A stretch of 6,496 bases of DNA. It comes from JBHIER01 sp046760705 [NCBI: bacterium] (lineage in GTDB: Bacteria; JBHIER01; G020348925). Position 1 is the first letter of the stretch. Each line of letters opens with the position of its first letter. Both the position numbers and the translations under genes were made by a program. The stretch spans positions 1 through 6,496 of the forward strand of contig JBHIER010000200.1 of the NCBI GenBank assembly GCA_046760705.1, written 5' to 3'. Under the pieces are notes generated by a model. It was not told where the DNA came from and ran no database searches. It worked only from the letters and a program-made list of their open reading frames with translations. Shown piece after piece: positions 1 through 6,222 of this stretch.

Positions 1-2
1 GG

Positions 3-51
3 AGTGTAGCCCCCCGTGGGCGTAAATGATACGGGGACAAGCCCCTACACT
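3..51. repeat. Nested inverted repeat upstream of the glutamate synthase-like gene
   Basis: An outer 7-bp arm AGTGTAG (3-9) pairs with CTACACT (45-51). An inner 6-bp arm CCCCGT (12-17) pairs with ACGGGG (31-36). An alternative pairing joins GGGC (18-21) with GCCC (41-44). G/C-rich nested palindromes of this kind are common as dispersed intergenic repeats in environmental bacteria, or as the terminator of an upstream gene. No T-tract follows, so a classical terminator is not supported. The left side is cut by the window edge, so the element may be longer. Only the base pairing is seen directly; the role is unknown. Confidence 0.4.
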
Positions 52-78
52 ACAGGGTGAGAGAGATCGTCTCTTCCC

Positions 79-109
79 AGGAGAAATGTTGAAACGAAAG
101 AGGGGATAA
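79..109 (+). promoter_or_regulatory. Possible short leader ORF with its own ribosome binding site
   Basis: AGGAG at 79-83 precedes ATG at 86, which opens a seven-codon ORF (MLKRKRG, stop TAA 107-109) ending 10 nt before the large gene's ATG at 120. The large gene itself has only a weak purine stretch (AGAAGAAG) before its start. Translation of the small ORF could therefore feed ribosomes to it by coupling. The small ORF is out of frame with the large gene, whose own frame has a stop at 90-92, so it is not an N-terminal extension. This could also be chance. Confidence 0.2.
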
Positions 110-119
110 ACAGAAGAAG

Positions 120-2642
120 ATGGATCATTCAAATCGTTCCAAAAGGGAGCTGGAGGGTGGCTGTGGGGTCATCGGCTTTGCGGCCAACGAGCCCATTGCC
201 GGACGCCATCTTCTCCGGCCTCTGGTCCAGATGCACAATCGCGGCAACGGCAAGGGGGGCGGAATAGCCGCCGTGGGCTGCTTCCCAGATCACAAGGACC
301 ATTACGCCCTCCAGATCGGCTACATCGATCCAGCCTGCCGAGCCGCAGTCGAGGCGGAGTATATTATGCCCTTCTTCGATATGGCCGACTGCCAAGCCCA
401 GCCCTCGGTGGAGGATTATCATGATATTGAGGGCTTGGAGATAGAGCCGCCCAAAGTATGGAGATACTTCTGTCGAGTCAGACCGGATGTCCTTCAATCC
501 TTCGCCTTGGAGAAGGGTTTCCAGGATCCGGGCAAAGCGGAAGATCAGTTCGTCTATCAAAACTCCTTTGCCCTTAGTAAGAAATGCTATGCAAACCTGG
601 CCGATAAAAAGGCCTTTGTGCTCTCCCACGGCAAAAACATGATGGTGCTCAAAGGGGTGGGATATGCGGAGCAACTGCTGCAGTATTACCTGCTTGAAGA
701 CACGGAGGCCCACGTCTGGATAGGCCATCAACGATATCCCACCCGCGGTCGGGTCTGGCATCCCGGCGGGGCTCATCCTTTCGTGGGACTGAACGAGGCT
801 CTTGTCCACAACGGCGACTTCGCTAACTATCATTCCGTAGTTGAGTATCTCAAGCAGAGGGGCATTCATCCCCTTTTTCTGACCGACACAGAGGTGGCTG
901 CTCTCCTTTTTGACTTCTACGACAGAGTTTTGGAGTATCCCTTAGAGCAGACGATCGAGGCCATCGCTCCCACTACCGAGCGCGATTTTGAGCTTTTGCC
1001 TAAGACCAAGCAGCGCCTTTATCGGGCTATCAGGACCGCCCATATTCATGGTTCGCCTGACGGCCCTTGGTTTTTCATCATTGCCAGAAACTTACCTGAG
1101 GTCGGCTGTTTTCAGCTCATTGGGATCACGGACACTTCCATGCTGCGCCCCCATGTTTTCGCGCTCTTGGACGGGTCCATAAAAATCGGTGCCGTGGCTT
1201 CAGAAAAGCAAGCCATCGATGCTCTGTTAGCAAGCTTGTCGGCGGCCGACAGCAGAGTATGCCCGGTGGCCGATATGTACTGGATTTCCCGCGGCGGAAG
1301 CCACACCGACGGGGGCGCTTTCGTCTTTACCGTAAAGGGTGAGGGGAAAAAAGAACTTGTGTGCACAAACAAGTTTGGGTTCGAGGTTACCCCACCCCAA
1401 GAACCAGATCTGTGCCGAGATCCGGCCCACGGGGCAAAAATCAAGATGTCCCCGTCTGTCTCCATGGAGAGAGAACTTGAGAAGCTCATGGAAGAGGAGA
1501 GGGATGTGGGGTTGTTCAACCACGCCACCGTCCAGATGCAATCTTGGGACTACGATGCCCTCTCAGATTTTTGCGGGGCTTTGCTGCGGATTTCATCGCC
1601 CGACGACGAGACGAAACAAATTTGCATTAACGCTCTGACTCTTCTCCGCGATAAGCGATATAGGATTGGCCAGGTGAAGCGCAACTGGTTGTTGGCCATG
1701 ATCGACCACACTCTGGGCGAGATTTTTCTGGCCACCCCGAAGCTGGGGACAAACTCCGCCGGCCGATACTGTCTGATAGATTTCCAATCACGACATCGTC
1801 TCGGCCTTGCTGACAGAGAAAATCAAGTTCTGCTCATAGACTCGAAGGCTTTTCCCCCAGAGGGTGAGGACTCCGTGGCCAGGCTGATCGTCGCCGCCTA
1901 CGAAAGGGGATTCAAAAATTTCATAGTCTTTAACCTGAAAGGCGATCGGTTCGTAGGTTGTGGTCTGGGGCCCAGGTCTGCGGGGGTGAGGATCGATGTC
2001 TACGGCAGCCCCGGGGACTATATCGGATCGGGTTTAGATGGGGCGGAGATTTACATCCACGGGGACGCCCAGGACCAGGTGGGCCAGATCTTGAACTCCG
2101 GCAAGATCATCCTCTACGGGGATGTAGGCCAGACCTTTCTGTATGGGGCCAAGGGAGGGGAGGCGTATGTGTTCGGGAACACCGGCGGTCGACCGCTCAT
2201 AAACTCCGTCGGCTCCATCAGAGCCATCATCAATGGGACCTGTCTCGATTACGCCGCCGAAAGTTTCATGGCTGGCCCGGAGCTGGACGGCGGTTGGCTG
2301 ATAATCAATGGGCTGAGAGTCAATGTCTACGGAGAGATCATAGGTCTGGAAGAGAAATTCCCCGGCTCCAACTTCTTCTCTCTGGCCTCCGGTGGGGCCG
2401 GCTATATCAACGACCCTTATCGGACCGTGACCAAAGATCAACTCAATGGAGCCGAATTTGTCGATTTTACTCAGGCAGACTGGAACGTCCTGCGGCCCTA
2501 TCTTGAGGAGAACGAGCGGCTTTTCGGTATCATCATAGAGAGGGATATCTTGACCGTGGACAGAACCCGCAAATGGCCCAATGAGGTCTACCGGAAGGTT
2601 GTGGCTAAGAGGGCCGACGGGAAAGGAGTGGCTTATTCGTGA
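120..2642 (+). CDS. Glutamate synthase-like protein: class II glutamine amidotransferase fused to GXGXG domain
   Basis: The 840-residue protein has two recognisable parts of glutamate synthase (GOGAT) large subunits. Residues 15 to about 400 are a class II (Ntn) amidotransferase. Cys15 in GGCGVIGF is the expected nucleophile after removal of a 14-residue propeptide. Other matching motifs are GHQRYPTRG (202-210, glutamine-binding Arg205), GGAHPF (216-221), HNGD (230-233, oxyanion-hole Asn/Gly) and LTDTEV (254-259). Residues from about 560 to 780 are a GXGXG beta-helix, with GDRFVGCGLG from 608 followed by repeated glycine-rich turns. The stretch between them (about 410-560) is not assigned. 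The central FMN/iron-sulfur synthase domain that makes glutamate from 2-oxoglutarate is absent. By analogy with split archaeal-type synthases, this protein would supply ammonia from glutamine to a separately encoded FMN subunit. The start at 120 is fixed by the nearby Cys15 and by an upstream in-frame stop. No partner gene is in the window. Family is fairly certain; the exact reaction is inferred. Confidence 0.88.
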   Translation: MDHSNRSKRELEGGCGVIGFAANEPIAGRHLLRPLVQMHNRGNGKGGGIAAVGCFPDHKDHYALQIGYIDPACRAAVEAEYIMPFFDMADCQAQPSVEDYHDIEGLEIEPPKVWRYFCRVRPDVLQSFALEKGFQDPGKAEDQFVYQNSFALSKKCYANLADKKAFVLSHGKNMMVLKGVGYAEQLLQYYLLEDTEAHVWIGHQRYPTRGRVWHPGGAHPFVGLNEALVHNGDFANYHSVVEYLKQRGIHPLFLTDTEVAALLFDFYDRVLEYPLEQTIEAIAPTTERDFELLPKTKQRLYRAIRTAHIHGSPDGPWFFIIARNLPEVGCFQLIGITDTSMLRPHVFALLDGSIKIGAVASEKQAIDALLASLSAADSRVCPVADMYWISRGGSHTDGGAFVFTVKGEGKKELVCTNKFGFEVTPPQEPDLCRDPAHGAKIKMSPSVSMERELEKLMEEERDVGLFNHATVQMQSWDYDALSDFCGALLRISSPDDETKQICINALTLLRDKRYRIGQVKRNWLLAMIDHTLGEIFLATPKLGTNSAGRYCLIDFQSRHRLGLADRENQVLLIDSKAFPPEGEDSVARLIVAAYERGFKNFIVFNLKGDRFVGCGLGPRSAGVRIDVYGSPGDYIGSGLDGAEIYIHGDAQDQVGQILNSGKIILYGDVGQTFLYGAKGGEAYVFGNTGGRPLINSVGSIRAIINGTCLDYAAESFMAGPELDGGWLIINGLRVNVYGEIIGLEEKFPGSNFFSLASGGAGYINDPYRTVTKDQLNGAEFVDFTQADWNVLRPYLEENERLFGIIIERDILTVDRTRKWPNEVYRKVVAKRADGKGVAYS

Positions 2643-2686
2643 TTGGAACAGAGTCTCTCGCAGGTTTGGCGTCTGTGACAGAGGAT

Positions 2687-2713
2687 TCGGGTGGGAGTCC
2701 AACTCCCACCCGA
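2687..2713. terminator. Strong hairpin between convergent genes, likely bidirectional terminator
   Basis: A perfect 12-bp stem, TCGGGTGGGAGT (2687-2698) with ACTCCCACCCGA (2702-2713), closes on a 3-nt loop. It sits 45 nt after the stop of the glutamate synthase-like gene and 73 nt beyond the stop of the convergent PDZ gene. The position fits transcription termination from both sides. Neither strand shows a following U-run, so intrinsic termination would be atypical; it may instead act as an mRNA 3'-end stabiliser. Confidence 0.5.
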
Positions 2714-2756
2714 GCAAATGCTGTTCATTGCCGGGCTCTCTGTGAAGAAGCATTGG

Positions 2757-2772
2757 GTGAGCTTGAGCTCAC
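2757..2772. terminator. Short hairpin just beyond the PDZ gene stop
   Basis: A 6-bp stem GTGAGC (2757-2762) / GCTCAC (2767-2772) with a TTGA loop lies 14 nt past the PDZ gene stop, read on the minus strand. It may form part of a two-hairpin 3' end with the stronger stem at 2687-2713. There is no U-tract, so the terminator role is only positional inference. Confidence 0.25.
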
Positions 2773-2785
2773 GGTAGCTCCCGAC

Positions 2786-3787
2786 CTACAGTCTCTCCTT
2801 CAATCTCTCCATCTCACGTTCCAGTCTGTCCAGGCGTTTTTTGAGATCCCTCAATGCATCCTTCGTGGACTCTCCATACACCCGGAGTCTGCCGCGCATC
2901 CTATCTCCCCAATCCCTCTCCAAAGCTTTGAAACGCCGCAGACAGTCGTCGAAACGGCGAATGTCAATATCAACCTCAGGATAGGGGGGGCCGAAGATCT
3001 CGAATCTGGGGTCTCGAAACTCTTCGGGAGTCTCACCCAGGACAACATCGAAAGTCCGGGTCCGCTTGTTTCGCAGCACCTTAATCTCCACCTTTTCCCC
3101 CACCTCGGACTCCCGCACCGCCTCGACCAGTTCTTCTGAGTCCTCAATATCATCCCCATCGTATGAGACAATCACATCTCCGGCTTTCAGACCTGCTTTC
3201 TCCGCTGGACTGTTCTCGATAACTTGGGTGACGAGAGCCCCCTCACCGTCGGAGACGCCGAAATAGTCGCCCAACTGATCGTTCAAATCCTGCAGTTGAA
3301 CACCCAACCATCCCTGTTCTCGCTCCATCCGGAATTCCAAGTCTCGAGGTTTTCTTAGCCGTTCCCGCTCATACCAGGATCGGACACCCTTCGGTGCCTG
3401 GCCGATCGTCGCCGTCAACGTCTTCTCTCTGCCTTTGCGAACGACTGTGATCTTGACCTCATCGCCGGGGTCGCTGGCTCTGACTTTACGGATCAGGCTC
3501 CCTGTACTGCGAATGGGCCTTCCGTCGTATTCGATGATAACGTCACCCTCTCTTATACCTGCCTCTTGCGCCGGACTCTCCTCCTCCACATCGTTGACCA
3601 GAACCCCCGCATCGCGGTCATAGTCCATGGCCTCTTTCAGAGCTGTGGTCAGATTCTGAATGGAGACACCCAACCACCCTCCCTCATCATCTGGTTCCCC
3701 CCAATCCTTTAGCTGGCCAGCAACAGGCATTGAAAAGGCAAGAAGGGTCAACACCACACCAAAGGTGAGCCGATATTTTGACTTCAT
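2786..3787 (-). CDS. Exported tandem-PDZ protein with C-terminal coiled coil
   Basis: The protein has 333 residues from the ATG at 3787. Residues 1-24 look like a Sec signal peptide: basic MKSKYR, a hydrophobic core, then a V-A-G cleavage site before QLKD. The product should therefore act outside the cytoplasm. Two PDZ domains follow, at about 36-129 and 158-251. Each opens with a GWLG carboxylate-binding loop (37-40 and 159-162), followed by an SPA..AG(I/L)..GDVI helix-strand motif typical of HtrA/DegP and CtpA-type PDZ domains. They resemble each other enough to suggest internal duplication. Residues from about 252 to 300 form an acidic/aromatic linker, and 305-333 is a charged heptad-like helix ending in ERLKERL, a probable coiled coil. 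No trypsin-like or S41 catalytic domain is present, so this is a peptide-binding or scaffold protein, not a protease. ATG at 3790 is an equally possible start. It is convergent with the gene to its left and divergent from the dipeptidase. Its ligand is unknown. Confidence 0.87.
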   Translation of the reverse strand: MKSKYRLTFGVVLTLLAFSMPVAGQLKDWGEPDDEGGWLGVSIQNLTTALKEAMDYDRDAGVLVNDVEEESPAQEAGIREGDVIIEYDGRPIRSTGSLIRKVRASDPGDEVKITVVRKGREKTLTATIGQAPKGVRSWYERERLRKPRDLEFRMEREQGWLGVQLQDLNDQLGDYFGVSDGEGALVTQVIENSPAEKAGLKAGDVIVSYDGDDIEDSEELVEAVRESEVGEKVEIKVLRNKRTRTFDVVLGETPEEFRDPRFEIFGPPYPEVDIDIRRFDDCLRRFKALERDWGDRMRGRLRVYGESTKDALRDLKKRLDRLEREMERLKERL

Positions 3788-3794
3788 CATCTCC

Positions 3795-3801
3795 ACCTCC
3801 C
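3795..3801 (-). promoter_or_regulatory. Ribosome binding site deciding the PDZ gene start
   Basis: On the minus strand GGGAGGT (3801-3795) lies 4 nt before ATG at 3790 and 7 nt before ATG at 3787. The better spacing favours 3787. A GTG at 3796 overlaps this site and so cannot be the start. Confidence 0.7.
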
Positions 3802-4014
3802 TGTTTAAAAGTGGAACATCTCACCCCCTGTTACAAAATTAAACTTCATTTCTCCGGAAAATGTTCCCCTTTTTCAGCAGGGCAGACAGGCCAGAGGAGG
3901 TGGGGGGATATATCTCATCCTGATCACTCGCTATGTGTGGTCTGTGGCATTGAACCGGAAACGAAGAGTGCATGAGCCGAAGTCCGAAAATGGAAGCGAT
4001 AGAGCAAAATAAAG

Positions 4015-4041
4015 TTGCATCTTTTACGCTGATACTATAAT
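4015..4041 (+). promoter_or_regulatory. Candidate sigma70-type promoter for the dipeptidase gene
   Basis: A perfect -10 hexamer TATAAT lies at 4036-4041, with TTGCAT at 4015-4020 as the best -35 candidate, 15 nt upstream. The spacer is shorter than the usual 17 nt, which lowers confidence. The surrounding stretch is A/T-rich. A transcript starting near 4048 would have an untranslated leader of about 110 nt before the ATG at 4162. Confidence 0.42.
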
Positions 4042-4062
4042 TTCATCCACTGTATTTTTCAA

Positions 4063-4087
4063 GAGGGTCTCCCTCAGAGTGGACTCT
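4063..4087 (+). other. Two adjacent small hairpins in the dipeptidase mRNA leader
   Basis: GAGGG (4063-4067) / CCCTC (4071-4075) with a TCT loop is followed at once by AGAGT (4076-4080) / ACTCT (4083-4087), which runs into TTT. An alternative pairing is AAGAG (4061-4065) with CTCTT (4085-4089). These may structure the leader. The stems are too short to call an attenuator, and no known riboswitch is recognised. Confidence 0.2.
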
Positions 4088-4149
4088 TTTGGCAATTTTT
4101 CACATATTTTGGGGCTGAACAGCGGATGCGAGTAGGGAAAAAGAACGAA

Positions 4150-4157
4150 AAGGAGGT
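4150..4157 (+). promoter_or_regulatory. Ribosome binding site deciding the dipeptidase start
   Basis: AAGGAGGT at 4150-4157 is a near-perfect Shine-Dalgarno sequence 4 nt before ATG at 4162. It lies inside the longer open frame that begins with ATG at 4126, so 4162 is the true start. That choice also places the signal peptide at the N-terminus. Confidence 0.8.
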
Positions 4158-4161
4158 ATTC

Positions 4162-5811
4162 ATGTTGAAGAGAAGGATGACAAACAGATGGGTTGAGATG
4201 TTTTGTACAATTTTTGCGTTGTTGCCCGCAGTTCTTGTCTCTCTGCCTTTTTCGGATTGTAGTGTTTTTGCGCAACATGCCACAAATGATGACTGGGTGG
4301 ATGGCCGTCCCGACGGGTGTACGACCATTACTGTGGGCAAAAAGGCGTCAACCGGTGGCTGGGTCACCACATCCCATACCTGCGATAGTCATCGCAACCG
4401 ATCGTGGCTGAACATTGTGCCGGCCAAAGAGCACCCCAGAGGGGCTATGATGACCTTACTAAAACGCACCAATGATGACTCGTTAGCTATGCCGGCATAT
4501 AAGCATGTGCCCATTGGCGAGATTCCACAAGTAGAACAGACCTACGGCTACATTAACACCGCCTATCCCTGCATGAATGATCACCAATTGGCCATTGGCG
4601 AATCGACTTTTGGCGGCCGTAAGACATTGAAATCTGACAGAGGTCTCATCGATTGCCAGCGACTTGTTCAATTGATGATGGAACGGTGCAAGACCGCCCG
4701 CGAGGCGATCCAGTTAGCCGGCCAATTGACGAAAGAATACGGTTACATCGACGAAGGTGAATGTTTAACCATCGCCGACACAAGAGAAGTCTGGCATTTG
4801 GAGATTGTCGGTCCTGGAAAGGGGAATCTGGGCTCCGTGTGGGCGGCACAGCGCGTGCCCGATGACCACGTCTCCGTCTGCGCCAACGCCAGCCGTATCC
4901 GACAGATCGATTTAGGGGATCCGGACTATTTCATGGCCTCCGAAAATGTGTTCACAGTGGCCCAGGACAGCGGTTGGTGGAACCCAGACTCCGGGCCTTT
5001 CCAGTTCTGCTATGCCTACGACCCCGGAGGCCGTGCCACATTTGCCACGCGACGCAGAGAGTGGCGTGTATTGGATCTGGTTGCACCGTCTCTGAAACTG
5101 CATCCCAACTCGGAGAATTATCCGTTTTCTGTAAAACCGGATACCCTGGTCACCATGGAAAAACTGGTCACAATTTTTCATGACTACTTCGAGGGCACTG
5201 ACTTCAATTTCGTCAAGAATATCACCTCGACCGACAAAGATGGAAAAACGGTGATCTCCCCTTTTGCTAACCCCTTTATGCCTTATGACATGAACCAGAT
5301 ATTTAAAATCAATGGTGGTTGGGGTTGGCGAGGTGAGCGTCCGATTGCCCGCTGGTATACTATGTATGCCACCATCACCCAATCCCGCGACTGGCTGCCC
5401 AATGAGATCGGCGGCGTGGTGTGGCTGGCCTGGGATAACGTGGCCACATCGATCTACGTGCCCCTTTATTGCGGCATTACTGATGTGCCCCAATCGTTCA
5501 AAACTCCTGGACGAGTGAACGGCTTTACCCGCGAGTCGGCCTGGTGGGCCTTCAATCGGGCCAGCACACTGGCCGCCCAACGATGGGGCGACATGCGAAA
5601 GGACGTGGATGCTGTTTGGAAACCGCTGCAAGCCGAACTGCTTGCCAACCAGAAAAAAATCGAAGAAGAAGCATTGGCACTATATGAGAATGATCCCTTC
5701 AAGGCGAGAGCTTACTTAACGGACTATAGTATAAAATGGGGAGAAAAGGTGGTAAAGAAATGTTGGGACCTCGGCGACCACCTCTGGACAAAATATGACG
5801 AAAAGTTCTGA
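4162..5811 (+). CDS. Secreted C69-family (U34) dipeptidase
   Basis: The 549-residue protein begins MLKRRMTNRW, followed by a hydrophobic segment (about 11-30) and a likely signal peptidase site near SVFA (34-37), so it is exported. The Peptidase_C69 domain starts at DGCTTITVGKKAS. Cys53 is the expected Ntn-type nucleophile, and TSHTCD (70-75) matches the next conserved block. Near the C-terminal end, a GGVVWLAWD / IYVPLYCGITDVP block (about 417-443) is the family's characteristic late motif. The tail (about 490-549) is helical and charged. Family members cleave dipeptides with broad specificity, so the inferred role is nutrient peptide turnover in the periplasm or outside the cell. About 15 residues lie between the predicted signal cleavage and Cys53, so a second cleavage would be needed to expose the catalytic amine. 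The gene appears monocistronic, with its own promoter and no clear terminator downstream. Family assignment is strong; substrate is unknown. Confidence 0.88.
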   Translation: MLKRRMTNRWVEMFCTIFALLPAVLVSLPFSDCSVFAQHATNDDWVDGRPDGCTTITVGKKASTGGWVTTSHTCDSHRNRSWLNIVPAKEHPRGAMMTLLKRTNDDSLAMPAYKHVPIGEIPQVEQTYGYINTAYPCMNDHQLAIGESTFGGRKTLKSDRGLIDCQRLVQLMMERCKTAREAIQLAGQLTKEYGYIDEGECLTIADTREVWHLEIVGPGKGNLGSVWAAQRVPDDHVSVCANASRIRQIDLGDPDYFMASENVFTVAQDSGWWNPDSGPFQFCYAYDPGGRATFATRRREWRVLDLVAPSLKLHPNSENYPFSVKPDTLVTMEKLVTIFHDYFEGTDFNFVKNITSTDKDGKTVISPFANPFMPYDMNQIFKINGGWGWRGERPIARWYTMYATITQSRDWLPNEIGGVVWLAWDNVATSIYVPLYCGITDVPQSFKTPGRVNGFTRESAWWAFNRASTLAAQRWGDMRKDVDAVWKPLQAELLANQKKIEEEALALYENDPFKARAYLTDYSIKWGEKVVKKCWDLGDHLWTKYDEKF

Positions 5812-5997
5812 CTGGTGAGGACATTTTTGACGGAAGAGCGAAAGGACACGATTTCCTTCAGCCCAAACCATTGCTCCGCCGGATGTGGCAGCACACTCGC
5901 CGGTATGCCAAAAGGCAGTTGACCTGCCTGAGGGCGATAGAGTGGAGTCTGTCATCAGGTGGATTTTGAAGGTCTATGGGATTGCTTGAGAGAAAAG

Positions 5998-6222
5998 ATG
6001 GCTGTCTATCATCGAGTGGCCAGGCTGTTGGAGCTTCTCACCCTCATCAGAGCTCGTTCTGATTTGGGCCCAAAGGATCTGGCTCGACATTTCAAAATTT
6101 CTGAGAAGCGGATTTATGATGATCTGACGGAGCTGAACAAAGCAGGGATTTCCATTGTCTATAATCCTCAGGGAGGAATTGAAATAAGCCAAGTACTCTT
6201 TCAGGAGATTTCTCTTCAATAA
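5998..6222 (+). CDS. Short HTH protein, like the DNA-binding domain of a WYL/DeoR-type regulator, merged at its 3' end with the CRISPR array
   Basis: The 74-residue protein opens with RVARLLELLTLI (6-17). A winged HTH follows: PKDLARHF (25-32), recognition helix ISEKRIYDDLTEL (34-46), and the wing KAGISIVYNPQGGIEI (48-63). This layout is the HTH_11-type N-terminus seen in WYL-domain transcriptional regulators, which normally run on for about 200 more residues. Here the protein ends at Q74, one base before the first complete CRISPR repeat. The tail VLFQEISLQ loosely resembles the F-LPP-L-LT stretch that follows the wing in full-length relatives, so the gene may be truncated rather than naturally short. 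ATG at 5998 is chosen because the HTH starts right after it; GTG at 5959 would add 13 residues but has a poorly spaced GGAG. Codons 56-63 contain 20 nt identical to the 3' end of the CRISPR repeat. WYL-type proteins are known neighbours of CRISPR loci. The function as a repressor or activator is inferred; it could also be a decaying remnant. Confidence 0.68.
   Translation: MAVYHRVARLLELLTLIRARSDLGPKDLARHFKISEKRIYDDLTELNKAGISIVYNPQGGIEISQVLFQEISLQ
6165..6184 (+). repeat. Partial CRISPR repeat (R0) inside the HTH coding sequence
   Basis: TCCTCAGGGAGGAATTGAAA (6165-6184) is identical to the last 20 nt of the array repeat. The 15 nt to its left, where the rest of a repeat would lie (6150-6164), match in only three positions. 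It is followed by 38 nt (6185-6222), then the first complete repeat at 6223. The distance from its end to the end of the next repeat is 73 nt, exactly the array period. It reads in frame as NPQGGIEI in the wing of the HTH domain. Confidence 0.85.

Larger units (their letters stand above)
3791..4161. other. Divergent intergenic region
   Basis: This gap of about 370 bp separates the minus-strand PDZ gene from the plus-strand dipeptidase gene. It holds both ribosome binding sites, a plausible promoter for the dipeptidase and two small hairpins in its presumed 5' leader. I see no convincing promoter for the PDZ gene, no tRNA and no convincing small gene; the short open frames here lack coding character. 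Confidence 0.6.

Noticed and set aside
129-869. 246-codon minus-strand open frame
   Set aside because: Antisense to the clearly conserved amidotransferase domain; no ribosome site and no recognisable domain. A shadow of codon bias.
2687-2713. Hairpin as a transposon end or attachment site
   Set aside because: Single copy in the window, perfectly placed between convergent genes, with no recombinase nearby; a transcript end is the simpler reading.
2034-2753. 239-codon minus-strand open frame
   Set aside because: Overlaps the GXGXG domain on the other strand and runs through the terminator hairpin; no domain seen.
4126-4161. Longer N-terminus for the dipeptidase from ATG 4126
   Set aside because: The added residues are encoded by the Shine-Dalgarno region itself, and they would bury the signal peptide.
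4912-5631. 239-codon minus-strand open frame
   Set aside because: Antisense to the conserved core of the C69 dipeptidase; no coding motifs.
5919-5947. TTGACC as a -35 box before the HTH gene
   Set aside because: No acceptable -10 hexamer at 16-18 nt spacing (GTGGAG at the expected place).
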